DNA from: a virus
IMG/VR virus record: IMGVR_UViG_3300008262_006986
Location: 1-64,000 of that record
Length of the DNA: 64,000 nucleotides
Strand: one strand, 5' to 3'
Positions 35,553 through 44,285 of the stretch are shown in pieces (the stretch's first letter is position 1; the number at the start of each line of letters is the position of its first letter). The notes beneath the pieces were generated by a model. That model was given only the letters and a program-made list of their open reading frames with translations, was not told the origin of the DNA and did no database searches. The position numbers were made by a program, and so were the translations under genes.

Positions 35553-37198
35553 CAGCTTTCGCAAGAGGTACAGGTTAGAATTGATCTTGCAAAGTTTTGT
35601 GCTGCGTTGATTGATATTTGATAGTAAAAACCTTTTACACCCATCTTCCAAGCGTCAACTAATAAGGCATTTACATCCTTGGTAGGTATGGATGGATGAA
35701 TCATAAGATTCAACGATTGTCCTTGGTCAATATATTTTTGGCGCTGTGCTGCTTGAATCACAATTTCTTTCGGACTAATTTCTGCAAATGTTTTGAAAAC
35801 ATTTTTTTCATGTTCCGTCAAGAACTCAAGATGTTGAACGCTACCAGCATTCATAAGAATGCTTTTCCAAACCTCATCAGTATTCTTGCCCTTTGATTCT
35901 AAAAGGCTTTCAAGCTCATGATTCTTTACCGTGAACTTACCCTTTTGCAAGTCCTTGATATAGTAATTAGTTCTGTGAGGCTCAATACCTTCTGAAACTT
36001 GACCAAGTATGAAGGCTGATGATTTTGTTGGAGCAATAGCTAGAAGCGTGGTATTTCTTCTGCCATATCCTTGGCAAACTTCAGGCTCACCATATTCTTG
36101 AGCTAACTTAGCACTTGCCTTATATGCAGATTCTTTTATATTTTTGGCAATAGTGGTGTTATGGAATTTGGCTTCCATGCTTTCCCAAGCAATCATTTTG
36201 CTTTGGAGGTAGCTGTGCCAGCCTAGCCAGCCGATGCCCAGCGCACGATGCCTTTCGGCAAACCGGACAGACCTCTCCATGAATTTTATTTTCTTAGCCT
36301 TGTCAATAAATTCTGTCATTACTGCATCAAGCAAATATACTAAAAGCTCTACAGCATCAGTATCTTTCCATTCATCATAATAAAGAATATTCATACTACT
36401 CAAATCACATACGAAAGACTCTTCTTCGTTGTCTGGAAGATATATTTCGTTACAAAGGTTTGAGTGAGTAATTTTCAAACCTTGTTGTTTGTAGCAATCA
36501 GCAGTATTATTGTTAGCATTATCAATAAAAGAAATATAAGGATATCCAAAGTTCGACCTCATTTCGAGTACTTTGGCCCATACTTTTCGCTTTTCGGTAT
36601 CTCCGTCGATCATTTCTTGCATCCAGTAGTCTGGAACACAGACTCCAAATGACAAATCCTGTATCGGAAAACCTTCAGTCCTTATTTGTAAAAACTCCAT
36701 GATATCGCCATGATCTATGGGCAGGTAGGCTGCGAAATTACCTCTTCTGGTAGAGCCTTGGCTGACTATTTGAATCAGGTTTTCAAAAGCCTGCATAAAA
36801 TGGACTGAACCAGAGCTAGTCCCATTTTTACGAATTGACGATCCTCTTGGTCTTAAATTACCAAATGTGGCAGAAGTACCTCCACCATATTTGGTCATCA
36901 TAGCGACTTCTGCCCATGTGAAAGCAATTGATTCCATGGAATCGCCTAGTGTCGATCCAAAGCAAGATATTGGAAGACCTCTGTCGTTTCCAAAATTAGT
37001 CCATATTGGGGTAGAAAGGCTGTACCAGCCTTTCTTGAAATTCTCCTTGAATCTTGCTGCAAATCCCGGTTTATTCAGTATTTTTTCTGCACAATTGCAG
37101 ATTTCATCTACTCTGTTATCAACTGTTTGCCCGTCTACCAAATAGTCTCTTTCCAAGAAAATACGGGAAAGTTCTGTGAGCCATCTGTAATCTGACAT
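35552..37198 (-). CDS. nrdA: Ribonucleotide reductase class I, alpha subunit (NrdA)
   Basis: 548 aa from the ATG at 37198 (TAATG overlap with nrdB). Active-site elements are visible: LPISCFGS and FVCDLSSMNI (redox Cys pair), NLCNEI (N-x-C-x-E with the thiyl Cys and Glu), GFYYQ (radical-transfer Tyr pair) and the C-terminal CTSC shuttle. It lacks the N-terminal ATP-cone and is ~200 aa shorter than E. coli NrdA, so it is probably not inhibited by dATP. It makes dNDPs for phage DNA. Confidence 0.95.
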   Translation of the reverse strand: MSDYRWLTELSRIFLERDYLVDGQTVDNRVDEICNCAEKILNKPGFAARFKENFKKGWYSLSTPIWTNFGNDRGLPISCFGSTLGDSMESIAFTWAEVAMMTKYGGGTSATFGNLRPRGSSIRKNGTSSGSVHFMQAFENLIQIVSQGSTRRGNFAAYLPIDHGDIMEFLQIRTEGFPIQDLSFGVCVPDYWMQEMIDGDTEKRKVWAKVLEMRSNFGYPYISFIDNANNNTADCYKQQGLKITHSNLCNEIYLPDNEEESFVCDLSSMNILYYDEWKDTDAVELLVYLLDAVMTEFIDKAKKIKFMERSVRFAERHRALGIGWLGWHSYLQSKMIAWESMEAKFHNTTIAKNIKESAYKASAKLAQEYGEPEVCQGYGRRNTTLLAIAPTKSSAFILGQVSEGIEPHRTNYYIKDLQKGKFTVKNHELESLLESKGKNTDEVWKSILMNAGSVQHLEFLTEHEKNVFKTFAEISPKEIVIQAAQRQKYIDQGQSLNLMIHPSIPTKDVNALLVDAWKMGVKGFYYQISINAAQNFARSILTCTSCES

Positions 37199-38184
37199 TA
37201 GAATAAGTCCTCCGCTGTGCATGATTTTGAAAACTTGCTGTAAGTGACTGGTTTCTTGTGAAAGAAGTCTGTGTTGACTTCTGCATGAATTTCGTCTTCA
37301 AACCATTTTAGCTCTGCTACTGCCTTTGGGTCAGCATCAAATACTTTATTTCCACCAATCATTTGAAGACTTTCATTGAACCTATGCTTGATATATTCTT
37401 TAACGACCGACTTTTTGAGAAATGAAAGTTCTCCCGCTTCAAAAATCCAATCGATAATTTTTGCCTCTGCCTCGTATGCTTTTTTACAAGCACGGTAGAG
37501 CTTTTCATAAAATTCTTCGTTGAACCACTCTGGGAATTCTTTTTGTATTTGTTTTATTATATAAACACCAAGAAGAGCATGTAATGTTTCTTCTTTTTGT
37601 GTTGCTTGCACAACATTATCAATATCTTTAAGACAGTTCATATATTTGTTGAAAGATTTTATCACAACAAACTGTGAGAATAAACTAACATTTTCTATAA
37701 AGATAGAGAATAAAGTTAATGTCAAAGTATAGTTTTCGTCGCTGTTGTCTGAAGCGCCTTTCAAATATTTTGTTAAATAATCAACTCTTCCTTGAATTAC
37801 TGGATTTTGTAACAACTGATCGAATTCATTATTCATGCCAAGGATTTCTAGTAAATGCGAATACGCATCACTATGTCTTACTTCTGACTCCCCAAATGTC
37901 ACACCAACTTGATCGAACTCTGCTTTTGGAAATCTTTCTCCAAGCTTCGTCCAAAACTTTTTGACAGATATTTCTATTTGTGAAATAGCAAGCATGGCAT
38001 TCTTAAGAACGCTTTTTTCTATGTCAGAAAGCTTAACATTAAAATCTTGTATATCTCCTATGAAATTCCATTCACTTACTAGCCAATAACTATGATTTAT
38101 TGCGTTTTTATACTCGCTAACTTCCGGGTATTCAAATGGTTTAAATGCGACTCTTTTTTCAAAAATATTTCTTTTACTAGACAT
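37198..38184 (-). CDS. nrdB: Ribonucleotide reductase class I, beta subunit (NrdB)
   Basis: 328 aa. GESEVRHSDAYSHLLE holds the E-x2-H-x3-Y block with the radical Tyr. FSIFIENVSLFSQF and QKEETLHALLG supply the remaining Glu and His metal ligands. The C-terminal TAEDLF tail is the usual peptide that docks on NrdA. It is encoded before nrdA, the reverse of the E. coli order. A perfect TATAAATA lies 31 nt upstream. Confidence 0.95.
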   Translation of the reverse strand: MSSKRNIFEKRVAFKPFEYPEVSEYKNAINHSYWLVSEWNFIGDIQDFNVKLSDIEKSVLKNAMLAISQIEISVKKFWTKLGERFPKAEFDQVGVTFGESEVRHSDAYSHLLEILGMNNEFDQLLQNPVIQGRVDYLTKYLKGASDNSDENYTLTLTLFSIFIENVSLFSQFVVIKSFNKYMNCLKDIDNVVQATQKEETLHALLGVYIIKQIQKEFPEWFNEEFYEKLYRACKKAYEAEAKIIDWIFEAGELSFLKKSVVKEYIKHRFNESLQMIGGNKVFDADPKAVAELKWFEDEIHAEVNTDFFHKKPVTYSKFSKSCTAEDLF

Positions 38185-38215
38185 GCTGTTTGCCTCATTT
38201 AAATTGTTGGGAAGT

Positions 38216-38223
38216 TATTTATA
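38216..38223 (-). promoter_or_regulatory. Late-type TATAAATA upstream of nrdB
   Basis: TATAAATA on the minus strand, 31 nt before the nrdB ATG, inside a 7-bp palindrome (AAGTTAT-TT-ATAACTT, 38212-38227). A late promoter for nucleotide-metabolism genes would be unusual, so this may be an operator instead. Confidence 0.4.
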
Positions 38224-38252
38224 ACTTGGTTCGTTATTTTATTCAATTAAAT

Positions 38253-40268
38253 TTATTTTTCGATTTTTGTCAAACCTTTTTCCATAACCAAATCCAAAGT
38301 GTCACAACCATTGAGATAATCAATCAAATCATGATCATGAGTAGTGATGAAAACCTGTTTTTCTTTGTTCAATTCACAAATCATGTTGTAAATCCCACTT
38401 ACTCCTTGAGGATCAACATTTGATGTAACTTCGTCAAGAAATACAATATTTGGAGTTTTACCAGAATTCAAAGACATAACATGTGCAAAAGCCTGACTAA
38501 CAGCTAAATTTATTCTTCTTCTTTGTCCATTGCTCATGGTTTCATAATTGTAAATTTTTTCATCGGTTGGATACTTTTCAATTGTCTCTTCAAATTCATT
38601 ATTGAATTTGAGAGTTATTTTATTCTCTATCAAAAATTGCATCCAATAGTCTATGTTCGCATTTAAAGCCGGAACGATCTCGTCAATAACATACTTGCGA
38701 ATTCCCGAATCACCAAATGCTGTAATCCAATAGTCGAAGTATTTGGTAGTTTCAGAAAGATTATTATATTCCCTATCTTTAATATCTTTGTTAGCTGAAA
38801 TATCTTTTATATTGTTTTCAGAAACTTCGATTAGATTTGAATACGGACTCCCTGCCGAAGCTTCCTTAATTTTCTCAGTAATTTGCGATTTTATTATTTC
38901 TATCTTTTGCTCGATAGCTTTTACTTTTTGATTTTCTTCAGGTTTTTTTATCTTCAAAAGTTCGTTTAACTCTTTCGAAAAAGTAGATTTGTCTTGATTG
39001 CATTTTTTGATTGCATCTTTTATAGAATTTAACTTTTGATTACAAACTTTATAATTTTGATCTATTTTATCTAATTTCTCTTTTTCTGATGCAAGCTTTT
39101 CAGTCTTTGATTGTTTTTCTTGTGTGTAATTTGCAGCTTCATTTTTATAGTTTTGCAAAACTAAATCGTGGGATTCTTTGTTCACGACAGAAAGACAATG
39201 GGAGCATTGAACTCCATCTTCCAGATTTTCAATTTTTGTTATATTTGAATTAGCTTTAAATATGCTTGAATCTAAATCCCTGATTTCAGTACGAATGTCC
39301 GAACAAACTATTGTTTGTGAATCAAATGCAGACTTCATTTTAGAAGCTAATTCAGAAAAAGTTGTTTCGTTTTTTTCATGAGATTGTAGACTATCATCCA
39401 AATCAGCTATATTTTTTTCCAGTATCGTAATTTTTTCTACTACTTGTTCATACTTTTTATGTTCAGAATCGTCAGCTAATGCTTTTTCTTTTTCATCAGA
39501 TAAAATTTCGATAGCTAGTTTTAACTTTTGTAGCTCTGATTTTTTATTTTCTTTCCAATCTTCTTGTGACTTCTTCAATCTAGTCAAATTCAATTCTTCG
39601 TCAGAAAGACTTTTTTGACAGAATGAAATATCTTTTTCTAAATTTTTTATAGTTTCCTTATGTGCTTTTTGCAAAACCTTGGCATTTTCATGATACTTTC
39701 TGTATTTCTCTAACGAAAGCAAATTTTCAACTATTTCTCTTTTGTCCGCTGCATCACATTCTAGAAACGAACTTGATGAATCATCTGTAAACACAGCGAC
39801 ATTTATAAATGTTTCATAAGACATACCGATAATATCTTCAATAAATGCTTGTGTAGCAGGCATGCCACCAAGTGTTATTTCTGAGGATTCGTCCCACTTG
39901 TCTTCAGAACTTTTCCAAAGACGAAGGCTGTCTGGCTTTCTGGTTCTTTGTAACTTGTAGTCATCCCAATAAATTTCAACTTTAAGCTTCTTGCCAACTG
40001 ATTGATTGATTATGTCTTTGTGGTTGATTTTATTGGGTTTCCGAATAGTTTTACCATATAACCCGTAGACAAGAATTGCTGGAATAGATGATTTTCCAGC
40101 ACCATTACTTGAATGCTTTTCAGTAATTGATGTGTTTTCAACTGTGTCTAGATTTTTTCCACGAATCAAAACTATGTTGTTGAAATTTGAAAAGTCTATA
40201 GAAACTCCATCGGAGCCAAAACACATAAAATTTTCAGCATACATCTTTTTGAAGTTGATCTTTTTCAT
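38253..40268 (-). CDS. gp46: Recombination nuclease ATPase subunit gp46 (Rad50/SbcC family)
   Basis: 671 aa with SD GGAG. The N-terminal P-loop is HSSNGAGKSSIPAILVYG. A long coiled coil (residues ~190-540) is broken by the zinc hook QCSHCLSV. The C-terminal signature is SNGQRRRINLAVSQAF and Walker B NIVFLDEVTSNVD. Together with gp47 it resects DNA ends for recombination-dependent replication and degrades host DNA in T4. T4 gp46 is 560 aa. gp47 lies 2 nt upstream in the same operon. Confidence 0.95.
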   Translation of the reverse strand: MKKINFKKMYAENFMCFGSDGVSIDFSNFNNIVLIRGKNLDTVENTSITEKHSSNGAGKSSIPAILVYGLYGKTIRKPNKINHKDIINQSVGKKLKVEIYWDDYKLQRTRKPDSLRLWKSSEDKWDESSEITLGGMPATQAFIEDIIGMSYETFINVAVFTDDSSSSFLECDAADKREIVENLLSLEKYRKYHENAKVLQKAHKETIKNLEKDISFCQKSLSDEELNLTRLKKSQEDWKENKKSELQKLKLAIEILSDEKEKALADDSEHKKYEQVVEKITILEKNIADLDDSLQSHEKNETTFSELASKMKSAFDSQTIVCSDIRTEIRDLDSSIFKANSNITKIENLEDGVQCSHCLSVVNKESHDLVLQNYKNEAANYTQEKQSKTEKLASEKEKLDKIDQNYKVCNQKLNSIKDAIKKCNQDKSTFSKELNELLKIKKPEENQKVKAIEQKIEIIKSQITEKIKEASAGSPYSNLIEVSENNIKDISANKDIKDREYNNLSETTKYFDYWITAFGDSGIRKYVIDEIVPALNANIDYWMQFLIENKITLKFNNEFEETIEKYPTDEKIYNYETMSNGQRRRINLAVSQAFAHVMSLNSGKTPNIVFLDEVTSNVDPQGVSGIYNMICELNKEKQVFITTHDHDLIDYLNGCDTLDLVMEKGLTKIEK

Positions 40269-40270
40269 GG

Positions 40271-41347
40271 TTATTCTCCGTCTTTATCTTGGTGATGAAT
40301 GATGCTCATGCCAATTTTTACCAGAAGCTCTTCTTCTAGTTTATTGGGGTTCACCTGCATCACATATTTTTCAACCAATTTGTTTTCATCAGCAAGAATG
40401 CTTTTTGCATCATGCAAAACATGTTCTTCAAGCTTTTTCGCATTTTGTCGAATTTGCACAGATGCAAGATTCAAACTCTCTATTTTTTTTTCGATTTGTT
40501 TTTTTGCCTTACTGTCAATCGTTTCATCGGAAATAATTGTGACAAACGATTGGTTTAACACATCTTTATCATAATTGTCTATCTGGTCTTCTCTGATATA
40601 AAAGTGCTTAGGGCTAAAATTATTATCAATATACTTCATCTTATTTGTTTTAGTATCCAACAAGATTATGTGTTTAGACTCATGCGCCTCACCGAAAGAA
40701 AGTTGCAGAGGACTACCTATGTACTCTATTGTTTTAGATAGCTTTTGTGCGCTATGGTAGTGTCCTAAGTAAACATGGACATAATTGGAAAAAATCTTCC
40801 TGTCTACCTTGGTCATGTCTCCATCATGCTCGATGACAACATCAGAAACTGATCCAGCTGAATTCAACTTTGAGCCATCAACAGCTATATGAGCAAGTAA
40901 ATAACTTGATGATACTTCATTCGAAGGTAATTTCTCTAGTTCTTTGATTGGATCATGAGTGTAAGGTATGAAGTGCCAATTCGCATCCATGATTTTTATA
41001 CTTTTGGTTTCACAAACAGTCTCAAAATTTTTAAGTGCGCCAAAAGGGTAAATGCTATTCACATTCCAATTACTTGAAAACCACATATCGTGATTGCCAA
41101 GCAACAAATATGTTTTAAAATTGTAATTTTGATATTTTTCAAGTATTTTAAAAACTTCTGTAAAAGTCAAAGAGTCAATTTTCTGTCGTTCATGCAATAG
41201 GTCACCACCAAACAATACTGCATCAACATTATTTTCAACAGCTTGCTCAAAACACCAATTCAAACACTTAAGACAATCGTTTAAACGATTGTGACTCTTT
41301 TTATGTGGGTGAACATGAATGTCAGAGAAAAGAAGTATTTTTGCCAT
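40271..41347 (-). CDS. gp47: Recombination nuclease subunit gp47 (Mre11/SbcD family)
   Basis: 358 aa. All the metallophosphoesterase motifs are present: LLFSDIHVHPH, LFGGDLLHER, LLLGNHDMW, LLAHIAVDG, and YLGHYHSAQ. It is the nuclease partner of gp46. There is no SD before the ATG, but a sigma70-like promoter ends 6 nt upstream, so the mRNA is predicted to be leaderless. Confidence 0.95.
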   Translation of the reverse strand: MAKILLFSDIHVHPHKKSHNRLNDCLKCLNWCFEQAVENNVDAVLFGGDLLHERQKIDSLTFTEVFKILEKYQNYNFKTYLLLGNHDMWFSSNWNVNSIYPFGALKNFETVCETKSIKIMDANWHFIPYTHDPIKELEKLPSNEVSSSYLLAHIAVDGSKLNSAGSVSDVVIEHDGDMTKVDRKIFSNYVHVYLGHYHSAQKLSKTIEYIGSPLQLSFGEAHESKHIILLDTKTNKMKYIDNNFSPKHFYIREDQIDNYDKDVLNQSFVTIISDETIDSKAKKQIEKKIESLNLASVQIRQNAKKLEEHVLHDAKSILADENKLVEKYVMQVNPNKLEEELLVKIGMSIIHHQDKDGE

Positions 41348-41353
41348 GAAGGC

Positions 41354-41381
41354 ATCATACCAACAATCCGAATAAATTCAA
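41354..41381 (-). promoter_or_regulatory. Sigma70-like promoter directly before gp47 start
   Basis: Minus strand: TTGAAT (41381-41376), 16-bp spacer, TATGAT (41359-41354), then 6 nt, then ATG. The predicted transcript begins at or next to the start codon. Same geometry as the promoter at 59994-60021. Confidence 0.55.
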
Positions 41382-41388
41382 ATACAAA

Positions 41389-41667
41389 TCACTTCGACTT
41401 ATTAGTGTCTTGTGGAAATTTTTCTTTGATATAGTCAGATAAATCTTTCCAAACTTCGTACACATCCATTTTAGTTTTGGGTGCTCCCCCAGCCGGTGCT
41501 GCACCTCCACCCATATCTGGTGGTGGTCCTCCCGGTGGCAGTCCTCCTCCCATGTCAGGAGGCCCTCCAGCCGGTGGCCCTCCGGGGGGTGGTGCTGCCC
41601 CTAAATCTGGAGGCGGTGCATCTTCTTCTTTGAAAAGATACTGTATATATTCCCTGAAAGTTTTCAT
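41389..41667 (-). CDS. Pro/Gly-rich protein with capsid-targeting-like N-terminus
   Basis: 92 aa. It begins MKTFREYIQYLFKEE, close to the T4 internal-protein leader MKTYQEFIAE. A Pro/Gly-rich middle (GGPPAGGPPDMGGG) and a short helical end follow. TATAAATACTAT, matching the extended T4 late promoter, stands 6 nt upstream and no SD is seen. It is probably a small internal head protein made late. The P/G-rich reading is not from the opposite strand, which merely mirrors it. Confidence 0.6.
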   Translation of the reverse strand: MKTFREYIQYLFKEEDAPPPDLGAAPPPGGPPAGGPPDMGGGLPPGGPPPDMGGGAAPAGGAPKTKMDVYEVWKDLSDYIKEKFPQDTNKSK

Positions 41668-41673
41668 CGATAG

Positions 41674-41681
41674 TATTTATA
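41674..41681 (-). promoter_or_regulatory. Perfect late promoter TATAAATA (extended TATAAATACTAT)
   Basis: Minus-strand TATAAATA-CTATCG-ATG. Perfect match to the T4 late core, and the following CTAT matches well-known T4 late promoters. Predicted start site at the ATG. Confidence 0.6.
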
Positions 41682-41710
41682 GCAAATCAAATCAAATTTG
41701 ATCCATAAAC

Positions 41711-41718
41711 AATAAATA
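41711..41718 (+). promoter_or_regulatory. Late-promoter-like AATAAATA 4 nt from start codon
   Basis: AATAAATA-TAAT-ATG with no SD. One mismatch to TATAAATA. It is divergent from the late element at 41674-41681. Confidence 0.45.
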
Positions 41719-41722
41719 TAAT

Positions 41723-42148
41723 ATGATCAAATTTGACAGATGGAGAGGTTTGAACGAGGATGTTGAAAATCCCGTGCCCCAACCTAGACCAGCACCTGCT
41801 GCTACTACGGTTGCTCCTGCGACACCTGCTGTAAAAATAAAGCCTTGGAAAGCGGGTAAAGATGAGATTATGAATTTTTGGAAGGGTGTACAAACCAATA
41901 TGCCTTTTGCTTTGAAGCCCATTTCATATGACCATAAAGGATCAACAATTCAGGAAGATGGTTTGCGTATTACAGGCTCTAAAGAATTTATTCAAAGTGT
42001 TTTATCTAGATTGAAAGATTTCATGATTTATGAAAATCCTGATACCAAGCTAATGGTTTCTTATAGGCAATCTCCAAAAAGCCTAACACCGGGGAATAGA
42101 AATAGCTATACATTTTATTTGCAAGTAAAACAAAGAGGAAAGAAATAA
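41723..42148 (+). CDS. Uncharacterised protein with capsid-targeting-like N-terminus
   Basis: 141 aa. It begins MIKFDRWRGLNEDVENPVPQ: aromatic/basic start, then LNE (residues 10-12), fitting an (L/I)-x-E prohead-protease site. An Ala/Pro linker follows, then a compact C-terminal domain of ~95 residues (FWKGVQTNMPFALKPISYDH; NSYTFYLQVKQRGKK). It lacks an SD and has a late-like element 4 nt upstream. Probably a packaged or internal head protein; family unknown. Confidence 0.6.
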   Translation: MIKFDRWRGLNEDVENPVPQPRPAPAATTVAPATPAVKIKPWKAGKDEIMNFWKGVQTNMPFALKPISYDHKGSTIQEDGLRITGSKEFIQSVLSRLKDFMIYENPDTKLMVSYRQSPKSLTPGNRNSYTFYLQVKQRGKK

Positions 42149-42152
42149 ATTA

Positions 42153-42332
42153 TTATTTGTGGCTTTTCTTTTTTTTATGTTTCTTTACCGTCATTTTGTC
42201 TAAAAAGTTTTGCGAATTTTTAATTGATCCGTCTACCTTCTTGCCAAGGTTTGCTTGATTTTCAACCATTCTTTCCGCTTTTTTTTCTAAGCTATTGAAA
42301 ATTCGGACAACATTATCTAATTCTTCATACAT
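42153..42332 (-). CDS. Small basic helical protein
   Basis: 59 aa. MYEELDNVVRIFNSLEKKAE at the start, then a helical stretch and a Lys-rich end (VKKHKKKKSHK). SD AAAGGG lies 7 nt upstream of the ATG, which supports translation. It could bind nucleic acid through its basic tail. It ends 4 nt from the convergent gene. Confidence 0.6.
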   Translation of the reverse strand: MYEELDNVVRIFNSLEKKAERMVENQANLGKKVDGSIKNSQNFLDKMTVKKHKKKKSHK

Positions 42333-42407
42333 TTGAGTGCCCTTTCATTCGGTAGCTTATTTACACTCTTTAAATTAAATATAAAAGTACATTTGGTTTT
42401 AATGTAA

Positions 42408-43169
42408 TCAATAATTGAAACTTGCAATCCATTCAACATCCTCCCTTACATTCCGTATTTCATCTCTTTGAAATAAGATCAATCTCCAATACAATTCATC
42501 CCAATCGACATTGTTTGGATGATTGACTGTTTTTTCTTTTTCTTGGTTAGACATCTTGTTTTGAATCTGTAGTTTTCTCATTTGCATTTCTGGACCCATA
42601 GAACAAAATCCGTAATAAAATATCCATAAATCATAAAATGAGGGCTGATTAGGATAATGCCTTCCACCTTCAATCGGATATTCTATATTTTTATTGTGTA
42701 TGCTTCTGCTAGAACGAAAGCACATACTCAACATGTTGGTTCTATCCATCCAGTCTTTATATCCTGTGAAACATTGCTCATGTAAAGGCTTATTCTTGTC
42801 CAGTACAAAATTTCCGTTTACATCTATGAACACATAATTTCCTAGGTACTTTTGTTCTGGATCGGTTATGTTTAAAAGCTGTTTTGTATTGCCATACAGG
42901 AACTCAGTTGTATTCAAAGCCAGTTTCCATCCAGACACAGTTCTTTCATAGTACTCGACCTCTCTGTCTACTGATGCTGCATCAAAGTGCTTGTTTGTAG
43001 TTTTTACGATAGTCCATTCAGGGCATATTTCTTTTATGACTTCAACACTTCGATCTGTGCTGCCGTAATCTATTAGTATGGCATCGTCACAAATTCGCTT
43101 ATGATGTTTACACCACCACGGGAGCAAATACTCTTCGTTGTAGAAATGACTTATTATTGTGAGTCCCAT
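42408..43169 (-). CDS. GT-A-type glycosyltransferase, paralogue of the fusion gene
   Basis: 253 aa. LTIISHFYNEEYLLPWWCKH at the N-terminus is nearly identical to the C-terminal half of the 7863-9296 gene, and AILIDYGSTDRSVEVIKEIC continues the match (IDYxSTDRSVE). LALNTTEFLYGN is also shared. It is a stand-alone copy 33 kb away from its relative. An SD (GAGG) lies before the ATG. It probably acts on a glycan with the sugar cassette. Confidence 0.75.
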   Translation of the reverse strand: MGLTIISHFYNEEYLLPWWCKHHKRICDDAILIDYGSTDRSVEVIKEICPEWTIVKTTNKHFDAASVDREVEYYERTVSGWKLALNTTEFLYGNTKQLLNITDPEQKYLGNYVFIDVNGNFVLDKNKPLHEQCFTGYKDWMDRTNMLSMCFRSSRSIHNKNIEYPIEGGRHYPNQPSFYDLWIFYYGFCSMGPEMQMRKLQIQNKMSNQEKEKTVNHPNNVDWDELYWRLILFQRDEIRNVREDVEWIASFNY

Positions 43170-43178
43170 GATTGCCTC

Positions 43179-43206
43179 TTGAAATCCTCAAGAATTAAAT
43201 TATTAT
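43179..43206 (+). promoter_or_regulatory. Sigma70-like promoter for Dda
   Basis: TTGAAA, 16-bp spacer, TATTAT. It lies 25 nt before the Dda ATG, with SD AGGA between them. Confidence 0.5.
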
Positions 43207-43231
43207 TGGATTTTTACCACAGGAAAAAAAC

Positions 43232-44278
43232 ATGTACAACTTCACGGATGAACAAAAAAATCTTATAGACTTTGTTTTAAAGGAATATAAACAACAACCA
43301 TATTTGACGCTTGGAGGCGTTGCTGGTTCGGGTAAATCAACTTGCCTTGCACACCTTCATAATAAACTTGCAAACTTTAAGGTGTGCGCTTACACCGGCA
43401 AAGCTGCAAATGTACTTAGAAAGAAAGGAATAGCAAACGCTGCCACAATACATTCCACTATATATGAGTATTACGATAATGAGGGAGAACTTGAATTTAG
43501 AAGAAAATTTAAAAATGAAATTGATTTTTCAGGACTGTTTGTTGATGAAGCCAGTATGGTAAGTGAAGATATATTTGATGATCTTTTAAGTTTTGGTGTT
43601 CCTATTATTTTTTTTGGTGATCATGGGCAGCTAGAGCCTGTGCAATCTAAATTTAATTTGATGAAAAGTCCCCAAGTTGTTCTTGAAACAATTCACCGTA
43701 ATGCAAACACGATTGCTAAATTTGCTGATTTCCTTAGAAAAGGAAACGATGCCAAATCTTTTAAGGAATTTGATGACACCGTACAGTTATTGCCAAAGAG
43801 ACTTGTAAAAACAGAAGATTTTACAAAAACTGATCAGGTCATATGTGCTTTTAATAAAACAAGAAATCTGATTAATAGAAAAGTCAGGGAGTTTCTCGGA
43901 TATGAAAAGACTGTGGTTAAGAATGAAAAGATTATATGCTTGAAAAATAATAAAAAACTTGGTATATTTAACGGGATGCAAGGAACAGTATTAAATACGG
44001 CTAGAAATATAATTACATTCAAGGATGATACCAACAATATCATATCTGTAAAAGCATTTATGCCTCAATTTGGGGTAGATAAGTTGCATGAATCTGCTAA
44101 TAACGAAAAGGATAAAGGTTATTTTGATTATGGATATTGTATCACTTGTCATAAGGCACAAGGTGATGAATGGAATAGAATCATCGTGATTGAGGAAAAG
44201 TGTGATCTTTGGGATCACAGAAGATGGGCATACACAGCTGCTTCAAGAGCTAAAACAAACATCGTATGGGCAATTTAA
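43232..44278 (+). CDS. dda: SF1 helicase, Dda/RecD-like
   Basis: 348 aa. Walker A LGGVAGSGKST (residues ~30-40), Walker B LFVDEASMVS, FGDHGQLEPV (motif III), and a C-terminal YGYCITCHKAQGDEW with WAYTAASRAKTNI (motifs V/VI). T4 Dda is 439 aa, so this is shorter. It is a 5'-3' helicase that helps start replication and clears proteins from DNA. It is followed 7 nt later by UvsW. Confidence 0.9.
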   Translation: MYNFTDEQKNLIDFVLKEYKQQPYLTLGGVAGSGKSTCLAHLHNKLANFKVCAYTGKAANVLRKKGIANAATIHSTIYEYYDNEGELEFRRKFKNEIDFSGLFVDEASMVSEDIFDDLLSFGVPIIFFGDHGQLEPVQSKFNLMKSPQVVLETIHRNANTIAKFADFLRKGNDAKSFKEFDDTVQLLPKRLVKTEDFTKTDQVICAFNKTRNLINRKVREFLGYEKTVVKNEKIICLKNNKKLGIFNGMQGTVLNTARNIITFKDDTNNIISVKAFMPQFGVDKLHESANNEKDKGYFDYGYCITCHKAQGDEWNRIIVIEEKCDLWDHRRWAYTAASRAKTNIVWAI

Positions 44279-44285
44279 GGAAAAC

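Noticed and set aside
35553-35651. Longer N-terminus for the small Cys-rich gene
   Set aside because: The extension is a shadow of the end of nrdA. The TGATG junction at 35552 is the natural start.
41477-41701. Pro/Gly-rich ORF on the plus strand
   Set aside because: Mirror of the Pro/Gly-rich minus-strand gene. The minus reading has a late promoter and a leader-like N-terminus; the plus reading has neither.
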